Source of the DNA: CALABS01 sp050260775
GTDB taxonomy: Bacteria; Pseudomonadota; Alphaproteobacteria; Rhodospirillales; Magnetospirillaceae
Direction of reading: 5' to 3'
Assembly (NCBI GenBank): GCA_050260775.1
Contig: JBLNCP010000011.1
Location: 38,492-102,491 of the forward strand
DNA length: 64,000 nucleotides
In this document: one piece after another, positions 18,355 to 26,675 of the stretch
How positions within the stretch are numbered: position 1 is the stretch's first letter
Layout: each line of letters opens with the position of its first letter
Translations under genes and position numbers: made by a program
Notes under the pieces: generated by a model
What the model was told of the DNA's origin: nothing
Seen by the model: the letters and a program-made list of their open reading frames with translations, nothing else
Database searches by the model: none

Positions 18355-19119
18355 GTGCTCAACGACATCATCACCACCGACATCTTTCGTTTCCTGATCG
18401 TCTTCACCCGCATGGGCGCGGCGGCCATGTTCATGCCGGGCATCGGCGGCAGCCGCGTGCCGCCCCGGGTCAAGCTGCTGTTCGCGCTGGCGCTGTCCTT
18501 CCTGCTGCTGCCCGTGGTCGGGCGCGAAATATCGGCCCAGCCCCGCCACGTCGGCGGCCTGGTGCTGCTGATCGCCAGCGAGGCGACCATCGGCGTGTTC
18601 CTGGCGATGATCATGCAGGCGGTGATGGCGGCGCTCAACGTGGCCGGCTCGTTCATCAGCTTCCAGACCGGCCTCACCAACGCCTTCTCGTTCGACTCGG
18701 TGGCCGAGCAGCAGAGCGCCGCCATCACCACCTTCTTCGCCAACCTGGCCCTGGTGGTGCTGTTCGCCACCGACCTGCATCATCTGATGATCCGGGCGGT
18801 GGCCGATTCCTACGCCACCTTCAAGCCCGGCGCGCCGCTGCCCTTGGGCGAGTTTTCCGACGTTCTCGCCCACACCCTGTCGGCCAGCTTCGCCTTCGGG
18901 ATCAAGCTGGCCGCGCCGTTGTTCGCCTTCGGCCTGATCTTCTATGCCGGCCTCGGATTGCTGTCGCGCATGGTGCCGCAGATGCAGGTGTTTTTCGTGG
19001 CGATGCCGCTGCAGGTGATGGGCGGCCTGTGGATGCTGATGGTGGCGCTGCCGATCATGGTTTTCCTGTTCCTGCGTCAGTTCTCCGACGCGCTCGTGCC
19101 CTTCCTGGCGGGACGGTGA
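18355..19119 (+). CDS. fliR: Flagellar export gate protein FliR
   Basis: The 254-residue polytopic protein has the FliR blocks FRFLIVFTRMGAAAMFMPG, GSFISFQTGLTNAFSFDSVAEQQ and the C-terminal LLSRMVPQMQVFFVAMPLQV. GTG 18355 (MLNDIITTD) gives the usual N-terminus but its GAGG is only 2 bases away; a TTG at 18331 overlapping fliQ by 20 bases is the alternative. Four bases separate its stop from flhB. Confidence 0.93.
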   Translation: MLNDIITTDIFRFLIVFTRMGAAAMFMPGIGGSRVPPRVKLLFALALSFLLLPVVGREISAQPRHVGGLVLLIASEATIGVFLAMIMQAVMAALNVAGSFISFQTGLTNAFSFDSVAEQQSAAITTFFANLALVVLFATDLHHLMIRAVADSYATFKPGAPLPLGEFSDVLAHTLSASFAFGIKLAAPLFAFGLIFYAGLGLLSRMVPQMQVFFVAMPLQVMGGLWMLMVALPIMVFLFLRQFSDALVPFLAGR

Positions 19120-19123
19120 CGAG

Positions 19124-20194
19124 ATGGCGGAAGACAGCGACGACAAGACAGAGCAGCCAACAAGCAAGCGCCTGGACGAGGCGCGCGGCGAAGGCAACGT
19201 TCCGCAATCGGCCGAGGCCAAGATCCTGGCCTCGATGATCGGCGCCCTGATCATCATCGGCATCCTGGCCCCCAAGATGGCCAACGACCTCTCCCGCCTG
19301 CTGCTGCCGTTCGTCGAGCAGCCCCACGCCATCGCCGTCGACGCCGAGGGCCTGCGCGCGCTGCTGCTCCACACCGGCTTGGGACTGATCGGGGTGCTGG
19401 CGTGGCCGATGCTGCTGATCATCGTGCTGGCGCTCGCGGTGTCGTTGGCCCAGACCAAGGGCCTGTTGTGGGTGCCCAAGAAGCTGATGCCGGACTTCAG
19501 CAAGCTGTCGCCGATGCAGGGCATCAGCCGCATGTTCAGCGGCGCCCAATTGGTCGAGCTGGTCAAGGCGCTGCTCAAGCTCGTCATCATGGGCACGGCC
19601 CTGACCTGGCTGACGCTGCCGCACCTGCGCGAGTACCAGGGGCTGGCCGACCTCGAATTGGGCACCGTGATGGGCTACATCAGCGACCAGGTCTACACCC
19701 TGGTGCTGACCACGCTGTTTATGATCCTGGTGCTGTGGCTGGGGGATTACCTGTTCCAGCGCTGGCGCTTCATGGAACGCATGAAGATGAGCAAGCAGGA
19801 GGTCAAGGACGAGAACAAGCAGCAGGAGGGCGACCCCCAGGTCAAGGCCAAGATCCGCTCGCTGCGCGTCCGCCGCGCCCGCCAGCGCATGATGGCGGCG
19901 GTGCCCACCGCCGACGTGATCGTCACCAACCCCACCCACTTCGCGGTGGCGCTGAAATACGACATGGAGACCATGAACGCGCCGATGCTGGTGGCCAAGG
20001 GCGCCGACCACATCGCCTTCAAGATCCGCGAGCGCGCCCAGGAGCACGAGGTGCCCATCGTCGAGAACCCGCCGCTGGCGCGTGCGCTCTATGCCTCGGT
20101 GGAACTGGACCAGGAAGTGCCGCCCGAGCATTACAAGGCGGTGGCCGAGATCATCGGCTACGTCATGCGTCTGAAAGGCAAGCTTGCGAACTGA
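19124..20194 (+). CDS. flhB: Flagellar export switch protein FlhB
   Basis: The 356-residue protein begins with the DKTEQPTSKRLDEARGEG motif, has four transmembrane segments (about 35-225), then a cytoplasmic domain with the self-cleavage site NPTH at 269-272 followed by FAVALKYD. Cleavage there switches export from hook to filament proteins. A paralogue of the cytoplasmic part is encoded at 16407-16760. ATG follows a GGGACGGTGACGAG site. Confidence 0.97.
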   Translation: MAEDSDDKTEQPTSKRLDEARGEGNVPQSAEAKILASMIGALIIIGILAPKMANDLSRLLLPFVEQPHAIAVDAEGLRALLLHTGLGLIGVLAWPMLLIIVLALAVSLAQTKGLLWVPKKLMPDFSKLSPMQGISRMFSGAQLVELVKALLKLVIMGTALTWLTLPHLREYQGLADLELGTVMGYISDQVYTLVLTTLFMILVLWLGDYLFQRWRFMERMKMSKQEVKDENKQQEGDPQVKAKIRSLRVRRARQRMMAAVPTADVIVTNPTHFAVALKYDMETMNAPMLVAKGADHIAFKIRERAQEHEVPIVENPPLARALYASVELDQEVPPEHYKAVAEIIGYVMRLKGKLAN

Positions 20195-20198
20195 TTGG

Positions 20199-22589
20199 AT
20201 GACGAGCCCGCTGCCCTGGGCCCTGGGCGCGGCGGTGCTGGCACTTTCGGGGCTGGCGGTGGTCCAGGGGGGACCGCTGGCGATCCCGGCCGCCTCGACG
20301 GCGGCCGCCGCCCTGGCGGCGGGCGGGGTGCTGGCGCACCGGTGGGCCGAGGCCCGGGCCGCCGCCAAGGCGTCGTCGCGCCTGGCCGCCGCCCTCGAAT
20401 CCGAAAGCCGCGCCTGCCTGGTGCTGGCTCCCGGGGCCGACGAGGTGTGGCGCAACCATGCCGGCCGGCGGTTGCTGGGACCGGCAACGGCGCCGCTGGC
20501 GCCCCTGATCGAGCGGGCCGCCGGCGACGACCGCGCCCTGACCGAACTGGAGCGCCTGTCGGCCGCCGCGGTGGTGGGGGCGGTCCGCCGAACCGAGATC
20601 GGCCTGCCCGTCGCCGGCGGCGGCCGCGAATGGTTCGCCCTCGAAGTCCGCCCGACCGGCCCCGACGGCGGTGTCGCCTGGTTCGCCGAGGATGTCACCG
20701 CCCGCCATGCCATCGAGGAAACGCTGCGGCGTGAGAACGAGATGCTGGCCGATTTCGCCGACTATCTGCCGGTCGGCTGCTATTCCGCCGATTCCGAGGG
20801 CAACCTCCGCTATGTGAACCAGCGTCTCGCCGAGTGGCTGGGCAAGTCGCCCAATGAATTGCTGGGCCGCAACCTCGCCGAGGTGCTGGGCGCCGTGCCC
20901 AATCCCGAGGAGGAGCGCACCGAGATGCGGCTCACCGGGCGCAACGGCGAGAACTTCCAGGCCATGGTGGCCCATTCGGTGTTCGACGAAGGCGGCGAGA
21001 TCTTCACCCGCTCGGTACTGGTGCGCGACCTCGTGCCCGAGCATCAGTGGGAGCGGGCCCTGCGCTCGGCCGAGCGCCGCTTCCGCTGGCTGTTCGACGA
21101 CGCCCCGGTGGGCATCGCCCTGGTCGAGCTCGACGGCACCATCGGCACCTGCAATCTGGCGCTGCAGGCCATGATGGGCATCGATCACGACGCCATGGCC
21201 GGCCATCCGCTCGCCGACTTCATCGCCGAGGACCAGCGCGGCCCGGCCAGCGACCAGTTGTCCAAGGTCATCCTGGGCTCGGTGCCCGGCACCCACCTCG
21301 AAGTGCGGCTCAAGGGCCGCCGCGACCTGATCGCCCAGCTGTTCGTGAGCCCGACCCACGAGGACGGCGACATCTCGGGCCTGATCGTCCACTTCATCGA
21401 CGCCACCGAGCAGCGCAACCTGGAGATCCAGTTCGCCCAGAGCCAGAAGATGCAGGCCATGGGCCAGCTCGCCGGCGGGGTGGCGCACGACTTCAACAAC
21501 CTGCTCACCGCCATGATCGGCTTCTGCGACCTGCTGCTGCAGCGCCATGGCGCCGGCGATCCCAGCTTCGCCGACATCATGCAGATCAAGCAGAACGCCA
21601 ACCGTGCCGCCAGCCTGGTGCGCCAATTGCTGGCGTTCTCGCGCCGGCAGGCCTTGCAGCCGCGCCTTCTGAACGTCACCGACGCGCTGGCCGAGTTGTC
21701 CAACCTGCTGCGCCGCCTGATGGGCGAGACCATCGAGCTCAAGATGGTGCACGGCCGCCAGTTGGGGCTGGTGCGCGTCGACCCCGGCCAGTTCGACCAG
21801 GTCATCATCAATCTGGCGGTCAACGCCCGCGATGCCATGCCCGGGGGCGGCACGCTCACCATCCGCACCAATCCCGCCCACGTCGACACGCCGATCCAGC
21901 GCGGGCCCGAGCTGATGCCGGCCGGCGAGTACGTGCTGATCGAGGTCTCCGACACCGGCACCGGCATCTCCAAGGAAAACCTCGCCCGCATCTTCGAGCC
22001 GTTCTTCTCCACCAAGGAGGTGGGGGCGGGGACCGGGCTCGGCCTCTCCACCGTCTACGGCATCGTGCGCCAGACCGACGGCTTCGTGTTCGTGGAAAGC
22101 GAGCTCGGCCAGGGCGCCACCTTCTCCATCTACCTGCCGCGCATCGAGGCGGAGCCCGAGATGGAGGCCGAGGTCCACCGGCCGGCCCCGCTGACCGAAC
22201 TCACCGGCACCGACCTGACCGGCTCGGGCACCATCCTGCTGGTCGAGGACGAGGACGCGGTGCGCATGTTCGGCACGAGGGCGCTCAGGAACAAGGGCTA
22301 CCGCGTCATCGAGGCCCGCTCGGGCGAGCAGGCCTTGGACGTGCTGCGGAGCGAGGAAGCCATCGACGTGCTGATCTCGGACGTGGTGATGCCGGGGATG
22401 GACGGGGTGACGCTGGCCCGCCTGGTGCGCATGGAACGCCCGGCCATCAAGGTCATCCTGATCTCGGGCTATTCCGAGGACGTGGCCCGCAACGGCATCG
22501 ACCCCGACGAGGGCATCCACTTCCTGCCCAAGCCGTTCTCGCTCAAGCAGCTCGCGGGGGCGGTGAAGCAGGTCATGGGCGGGGAATAG
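20199..22589 (+). CDS. cckA: Cell-cycle hybrid histidine kinase CckA
   Basis: CckA is the master phosphorelay kinase that feeds ChpT and CtrA in alphaproteobacteria. The 796-residue protein has two N-terminal hydrophobic segments (about 5-45), PAS-like regions (about 170-290 and 285-400), the HisKA H-box GGVAHDFNNLLTAM with H430, a HATPase (INLAVNARDAMPGGG, DTGTGIS, GTGLGLSTVYGIV) and a receiver (about 680-796) with phospho-aspartate D728 in SDVVMPGMDG. ATG 20199 starts 4 bases past flhB. Its place at the end of the flagellar operon suggests shared transcription. CtrA and ChpT are outside the window. In Magnetospirillum-type species this pathway mainly controls motility rather than viability; that is knowledge from relatives, not seen here. 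Confidence 0.93.
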   Translation: MTSPLPWALGAAVLALSGLAVVQGGPLAIPAASTAAAALAAGGVLAHRWAEARAAAKASSRLAAALESESRACLVLAPGADEVWRNHAGRRLLGPATAPLAPLIERAAGDDRALTELERLSAAAVVGAVRRTEIGLPVAGGGREWFALEVRPTGPDGGVAWFAEDVTARHAIEETLRRENEMLADFADYLPVGCYSADSEGNLRYVNQRLAEWLGKSPNELLGRNLAEVLGAVPNPEEERTEMRLTGRNGENFQAMVAHSVFDEGGEIFTRSVLVRDLVPEHQWERALRSAERRFRWLFDDAPVGIALVELDGTIGTCNLALQAMMGIDHDAMAGHPLADFIAEDQRGPASDQLSKVILGSVPGTHLEVRLKGRRDLIAQLFVSPTHEDGDISGLIVHFIDATEQRNLEIQFAQSQKMQAMGQLAGGVAHDFNNLLTAMIGFCDLLLQRHGAGDPSFADIMQIKQNANRAASLVRQLLAFSRRQALQPRLLNVTDALAELSNLLRRLMGETIELKMVHGRQLGLVRVDPGQFDQVIINLAVNARDAMPGGGTLTIRTNPAHVDTPIQRGPELMPAGEYVLIEVSDTGTGISKENLARIFEPFFSTKEVGAGTGLGLSTVYGIVRQTDGFVFVESELGQGATFSIYLPRIEAEPEMEAEVHRPAPLTELTGTDLTGSGTILLVEDEDAVRMFGTRALRNKGYRVIEARSGEQALDVLRSEEAIDVLISDVVMPGMDGVTLARLVRMERPAIKVILISGYSEDVARNGIDPDEGIHFLPKPFSLKQLAGAVKQVMGGE

Positions 22590-22689
22590 GGCGGTTCCTG
22601 ACTTAAGCGCTTATGTTTATTGCCGCACTCCCGCATTTCGCGTGTGTCGGCGCGAACTCTCTGCGCACTTATAGGGAACATATGTGAAC

Positions 22690-22722
22690 ATTCTTGTTGT
22701 GTTCTCATGTGGACCGTGTACC
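22690..22722 (+). promoter_or_regulatory. Possible recA promoter overlapped by an SOS-like box
   Basis: ATTC-N7-GTTC (22690-22704) matches the alphaproteobacterial LexA site GTTC-N7-GTTC at seven of eight fixed bases. It overlaps a possible minus-35 TTGTTG (22694-22699), 17 bases from a weak minus-10 TGTACC (22717-22722). Just upstream, two GAAC units (22676 and 22686) are 6 rather than 7 bases apart. Confidence 0.5.
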
Positions 22723-22781
22723 ATCCCCTCGTAATCCGCGTTGCATAGGCCCACCGTTCGGGATACATGAGGGGGACTGCC

Positions 22782-23858
22782 ATGTCGCAGGCTGCATTGC
22801 GTCTCGTGGACAAGGACACCATGGATAGACAGAAGGCACTGGAAGCCGCCGTAAGCCAGATCGAGCGGGCGTTCGGCAAGGGCTCCATCATGAAGATGGG
22901 CAGCCGCGAGCACGTGGAGACCGAGGTGGTCTCCACCGGGTCCCTCGGGCTCGACATCGCGCTCGGCATCGGCGGCCTGCCGCGCGGACGCATCATCGAG
23001 ATCTACGGTCCGGAAAGCTCGGGCAAGACCACGCTGGCGCTGCATACCATCGCCGAGGCGCAGAAGAAGGGCGGCACCTGCGCCTTCATCGACGCCGAGC
23101 ACGCGCTGGACCCGATCTATGCCCGCAAGCTGGGCGTCAATTTGGACGAGCTGCTCTTGAGCCAGCCCGACGCCGGCGAGCAGGCGCTGGAGATCGCCGA
23201 CACGCTGGTGCGCTCCGGCGCCATCGACGTCCTCGTGGTCGACTCGGTGGCCGCCCTGGTGCCGCGCGCCGAGCTGGAAGGCGAGATGGGCGATTCCCAC
23301 GTCGGCCTGCATGCCCGCCTGATGAGCCAGGCGCTTAGGAAGCTGACCGGCTCGGTGTCGAAGTCCAAGTGCATCGTCATCTTCATCAACCAGATCCGCA
23401 TGAAGATCGGCGTGATGTTCGGCAACCCCGAAACCACCACCGGCGGCAATGCGCTCAAGTTCTACGCCTCGGTCCGCCTCGAGATCCGCCGTGTCGGCTC
23501 CATCAAGGACCGCGACGAGGTGGTCGGCAACCAGACCCGCGTCAAGGTGGTGAAGAACAAGCTGGCGCCGCCGTTCAAGGTGGTCGACTTCGACGTCATG
23601 TACGGCGAGGGCGTGTCCAAGACCGGCGAACTGATCGACCTCGGCCTCAAGGCCGGGCTGATCGAGAAGGCCGGGGCCTGGTTCTCCTACGGCTCGACCC
23701 GCATCGGTCAGGGCCGCGAGAACGCCAAGCAGTACATGCGCGACAATCCGGCGGTGCTGGCCGAGATCGAATCCGCCATCCGCCAGAACGCCGGCATCCT
23801 GTCGGACGCCCTGTCGGGCGGCCCCGGCGACCTCGACGGCAACGCCGCCGAGGAGTAG
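22782..23858 (+). CDS. recA: Recombinase RecA
   Basis: RecA drives homologous recombination and LexA cleavage. The 358 residues include the Walker A motif GPESSGKTT at 76-84, the DNA-binding L1/L2 regions (SHVGLHARLMSQALRKLT and FGNPETTTGGNALKFYAS) and the C-terminal acidic tail. ATG 22782 (MSQAALRL) is set by GAGGGGGA at 6 bases; an upstream ATG at 22767 lacks a site. An intrinsic terminator follows at once, so the gene is monocistronic. Confidence 0.98.
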   Translation: MSQAALRLVDKDTMDRQKALEAAVSQIERAFGKGSIMKMGSREHVETEVVSTGSLGLDIALGIGGLPRGRIIEIYGPESSGKTTLALHTIAEAQKKGGTCAFIDAEHALDPIYARKLGVNLDELLLSQPDAGEQALEIADTLVRSGAIDVLVVDSVAALVPRAELEGEMGDSHVGLHARLMSQALRKLTGSVSKSKCIVIFINQIRMKIGVMFGNPETTTGGNALKFYASVRLEIRRVGSIKDRDEVVGNQTRVKVVKNKLAPPFKVVDFDVMYGEGVSKTGELIDLGLKAGLIEKAGAWFSYGSTRIGQGRENAKQYMRDNPAVLAEIESAIRQNAGILSDALSGGPGDLDGNAAEE

Positions 23859-23878
23859 GCCGGGAGCGGCTGAAAAGG

Positions 23879-23909
23879 AAAGGGCGCGGGGGGAGCCCCG
23901 CGCCCTTTT
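23879..23909 (+). terminator. Intrinsic terminator of recA
   Basis: A perfect 13-bp stem (23879-23891 with 23896-23908) with a 4-base loop ends in TTTT, 20 bases after the recA stop. Confidence 0.9.
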
Positions 23910-23914
23910 CCATT

Positions 23915-24008
23915 CGTCATCCCGACGAGCACCGCGAGGAGGGACCTCGTACGGCGCCGCCGGCCCGGGTGCCAAAGGGAAGAGATCCTCGCCGGCGCTC
24001 GGGATGAC
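23915..24008. repeat. Dispersed palindromic element, type A diverged copy
   Basis: The arms GTCATCCCGA (23916-23925) and TCGGGATGAC (23999-24008) are perfect complements; inside, GAGGGACCTCGT and GAGATCCTCGCC echo the GGATCT inner arms of the other type A copies. It fills the gap between recA and the oxidoreductase gene. Confidence 0.65.
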
Positions 24009-24018
24009 ACTCGGCGTA

Positions 24019-24987
24019 TCAGACCGTCAGCACGATCTTTCCCGTGGCGGCGCGGCCCTTGAGCATGGCAAGCGCCTCGGCGGCGCGCTCCAGCGGCAGG
24101 GTGGCCGACACGTGCGGCTTCAGCCGGCCCTCGCGCCACCACGCCATCGCCTCCAGCATGGATTCCCGCATCAGCGCCGGATTGAGCTTGCGGTAGGCCC
24201 CCCACCAGTAGCCGATCACCGTCAGGTTCTTGACCAGCAGGATGTTGGCCGGGATCTGCGGCACCGTGCCGGAGGCGAAGCCGATCACCAGGATGCGGCC
24301 GTCGGGGGCGGTGGAGCGCAGCGAGGCGTCGAACACCTCGCCGCCGACCGGATCGTAGACGACGTCGGCGCCGCGGCCGCCGGTCAGCTCCTTGACGCTG
24401 GCGCGGATGTCCAGCGCCTTGTAATCGATGCCGTGGTGGGCGCCCTGCTCGAGCGCCACCCGCACCTTCTCGGGGCCGCCGGCGGTGCCGATCACGGTGG
24501 CGCCCAGCGCGCGGCCGATCTCGACCGCGGTCAGGCCGACGCCGCTGGCGGCGGCGTGCACCAGCAGGGTTTCGCCGGGCTTGAGCGCCGCCTTGTGCTT
24601 GAGCGCCAGGTGCGAGGTGCCGTAGGCGATGGGAAAGGCGGCGGCGTCGATGGTGTCGAGGCCGTCGGGCAGCACGAACACGTCGGTCTCGGCCGCCACC
24701 ACCTCCTCGGCGAAGGCACCGGCGGTCACCACCGCCATCACCCGGTCGCCGGGCCGGCAGCTGGTCACGCCCTCGGCCACTTCGACCACCGTGCCGGCCA
24801 GTTCCATGCCGGGGGCGAACGGCGGCTCAATCTTTTCCTGGTAGCGGCCGGCGATCAGCAGGGTGTCGGCGAAATTGACGCCGGCGGCCGCGACCTTGAT
24901 TCGGACGCCGCCGGTGAACAGGGCGGGAGAGGGCAACTCGGCTTCGGCGATGGGAGCGCCGAAGGCGGAACAGACGATGGCGCGCAT
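24019..24987 (-). CDS. NADPH:quinone oxidoreductase family protein, copy 1
   Basis: The 322-residue medium-chain dehydrogenase/reductase has a GroES-like N-terminal domain (GVNFADTLLIAGRYQEK, FAPGMELAGTVVEVAEG) and a Rossmann domain (LLVHAAASGVGLTAVEIGRALGATVIGTAG). It lacks zinc ligands, as expected for zeta-crystallin-type quinone reductases, which reduce quinones or enones with NADPH. A second copy with the same flanking partner is at 58723-59694. The upstream partner gene ends 25 bases before it on the same strand. Confidence 0.9.
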   Translation of the reverse strand: MRAIVCSAFGAPIAEAELPSPALFTGGVRIKVAAAGVNFADTLLIAGRYQEKIEPPFAPGMELAGTVVEVAEGVTSCRPGDRVMAVVTAGAFAEEVVAAETDVFVLPDGLDTIDAAAFPIAYGTSHLALKHKAALKPGETLLVHAAASGVGLTAVEIGRALGATVIGTAGGPEKVRVALEQGAHHGIDYKALDIRASVKELTGGRGADVVYDPVGGEVFDASLRSTAPDGRILVIGFASGTVPQIPANILLVKNLTVIGYWWGAYRKLNPALMRESMLEAMAWWREGRLKPHVSATLPLERAAEALAMLKGRAATGKIVLTV

Positions 24988-25012
24988 GCTTGGCCTTCCG
25001 GTTGTGGGCCGG

Positions 25013-25840
25013 TCAGTGGCCCGGCCGCCGCGGCGTCTTCCGCTGGGCCTGCCAGGCGAGTTTCAGGGTGGTGAACAGGAAGATCTCGGTCAATTGGTCG
25101 TGCGACATGACCCCCGCCAGTTCGGCGCGGGCATACCGCACCAGCTCCGGCTCGGCGGTCGGCGAGGACAACAGGTTGGTCACCAGTTCCTTGCGCACCA
25201 GCGGCGGGTACTTCAGCACCTCCTTGAGCAGCGCCACCTTGACCATGATGGGGATGCGCTCGCTGGTGAACAGGCGGTCGACGCACATGGAGTAGATGCC
25301 GAAATCCAGCTTCCCCGCCACCGCGCGGGTGAACTCCAGGAACTCGTCGAGGAAGGCCGGTTCCGAGATCTTCTTGGCGGCCAGCTTCTTCACCACCTCG
25401 AGGAAGTCGCGGTAGCGCTGGCGGGCCGGTCCGACGGTGCCGCCCAGCTCGTCGGCGATCTCCTTGATCTGGGCCTCGCGGAAGCGGGCATGGATCAGCG
25501 CCTCGGCCGATTCGCGGGTGCCCTCGTCGAAGGCGGTGTCTTCGATCAGGGCGAACAGCTGCTCGTACCTGGCCCGCTTGGCGGGGGCGACCCGGCTGGC
25601 GGCCATGCCCAGCGGCAGCAGGGCGGCGCGGGCGACCATGCCGTCGCGCGCCACGATGGCGGCCATGGACACCGCGGCGAAATCGCCGATGGTGCCGTTG
25701 AGCAGGTCGTCGGTGATGACCATCCGATCGCCCGGCGCCAGCGTCAGATTGGTGTTGAGCGACCCGCATTCCATGAAATGGGTGGCGAGGTCGCGCGGGC
25801 GCGAAAGGGGAGAGGGCGGTGGATCGATCGAGCTATCCAT
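25013..25840 (-). CDS. Helical protein of unknown function, copy 1, paired with quinone oxidoreductase
   Basis: The 275-residue soluble protein has no signal peptide and is rich in helix, with the blocks ATHFMECGSLNTNLTLAPGD, SMAAIVARDGMVARAALLPLG, YRDFLEVVKKLAAKKISE and YPPLVRKELVTNLLSSPTAEPE. About three quarters of its residues match the protein at 59708-60550, and both sit directly upstream of near-identical oxidoreductases, so the pair is a functional unit. I do not recognise the family; the helical repeats resemble HEAT/DUF2336-like scaffolds only loosely. Confidence 0.8.
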   Translation of the reverse strand: MDSSIDPPPSPLSRPRDLATHFMECGSLNTNLTLAPGDRMVITDDLLNGTIGDFAAVSMAAIVARDGMVARAALLPLGMAASRVAPAKRARYEQLFALIEDTAFDEGTRESAEALIHARFREAQIKEIADELGGTVGPARQRYRDFLEVVKKLAAKKISEPAFLDEFLEFTRAVAGKLDFGIYSMCVDRLFTSERIPIMVKVALLKEVLKYPPLVRKELVTNLLSSPTAEPELVRYARAELAGVMSHDQLTEIFLFTTLKLAWQAQRKTPRRPGH

Positions 25841-25904
25841 CCGCCCATTTAGCCTGATCCCGGACAGGGCGGCAAGCAGCCGTTACCCCGTCCGATGGGC
25901 CGGG

Positions 25905-26240
25905 TTACGAGCAGCCCTTGGGCCGGGGCAGACCGGCGATTTTGTTGCCCTGCTTCAGCGGCCCGTGCGGGAACAGCTGGTAGAGATACTGCTGGCTGGA
26001 GCGCTCGGGGCCGAACTTCTCCTTCATCAGCTTCATGAAGACGCGCTGCTCGGCGACGAGGCCGTATTGGTCGAAGTATTCGCGGGCGGTGCGGATGGCG
26101 TCCCAATGCTCGTCGGTCAGCGCCACGCCCTCACGCTCGGCGATGGCCCGCGCGATGTCCTCGTCCCACTCCAAGGTGTTTTCCAGCCACCCCGCTTCGC
26201 TGACGGCGACGGCGCGTCCCTGGACGGTGATTTCCGGCAT
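25905..26240 (-). CDS. TusE/DsrC family sulfur-relay protein
   Basis: The 111-residue protein has the family core WDEDIARAIAEREGVALTDEHW and REYFDQYGLVAEQRV. It ends in GLPRPKGCS with the conserved penultimate cysteine that carries persulfide sulfur. The second DsrC cysteine, ten residues upstream, is Asn here (QGNKIAG), so it is the single-cysteine TusE-like type rather than true DsrC of dissimilatory sulfur metabolism. No tusBCD or dsr genes are near. It has an excellent promoter and a palindrome upstream. In E. coli TusE helps MnmA thiolate tRNA wobble uridine. Confidence 0.9.
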   Translation of the reverse strand: MPEITVQGRAVAVSEAGWLENTLEWDEDIARAIAEREGVALTDEHWDAIRTAREYFDQYGLVAEQRVFMKLMKEKFGPERSSQQYLYQLFPHGPLKQGNKIAGLPRPKGCS

Positions 26241-26270
26241 GGGTCAAACCTCCGTAAATTAGACGGATCG

Positions 26271-26316
26271 AATATAGAGGCTGCGGGGAGCTTTCGTCAA
26301 TCTGGAATTATTCCAG
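26271..26316 (-). promoter_or_regulatory. Strong promoter of the TusE/DsrC gene with adjoining palindrome
   Basis: On the minus strand TTGACG (26300-26295) and TATATT (26276-26271) are 18 bases apart, about 30 bases from the ATG. Immediately upstream is a perfect 7-1-7 palindrome CTGGAAT-T-ATTCCAG (26302-26316), a likely operator or activator site. Confidence 0.65.
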
Positions 26317-26379
26317 CTATCGAATTGGGGGAAGGTGACAGCGCGCCGCCCCGCATGCTATGCTGCGCACAGCAGGAGC

Positions 26380-26616
26380 ATGGATTTGAGCGACAACACC
26401 ATCCGCCCGAGTGGCGCCGACATGCTGAAGGATGTTCTTGGCCTGGGCTCGCAGCGGAGCGCCGGCGCCGAGCGTTCGTCCGCCTCGGCCACTTCCGGCG
26501 ATCCCCGCCGCTCGCCCAACGGTCCGCGCGGCTATCGCATGCTGTCGCCCGACACGCCGGTGGAATCCCTCGACCGCTCGGCGCCGCGGGGCACCTACCT
26601 CGACATCCTGGTCTGA
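26380..26616 (+). CDS. Small protein of unknown function
   Basis: The 78-residue soluble protein is rich in Ser, Arg and Pro, with a hydrophobic start GADMLKDVLGLGSQ and an ordered-looking end RGYRMLSPDTPVESLDRSAPRGTYLDILV (read as GYRMLSPDTPVE and RGTYLDILV). The middle looks disordered. I do not recognise it. AGGAG precedes the ATG closely. Divergent from the TusE/DsrC gene. Codon use fits the neighbours, so it is probably a real gene. Confidence 0.55.
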   Translation: MDLSDNTIRPSGADMLKDVLGLGSQRSAGAERSSASATSGDPRRSPNGPRGYRMLSPDTPVESLDRSAPRGTYLDILV

Positions 26617-26675
26617 CCGTTTAGGGTAAGCGTTTCCGGCTTGCCTGAATCCAAGCGGTTGTCCACACTCCGCTG

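Noticed and set aside
22676..22689. GAAC repeat as the recA SOS box
   Set aside because: Spacing is 6 bases, whereas the known site needs 7; the neighbouring ATTC-N7-GTTC fits better.
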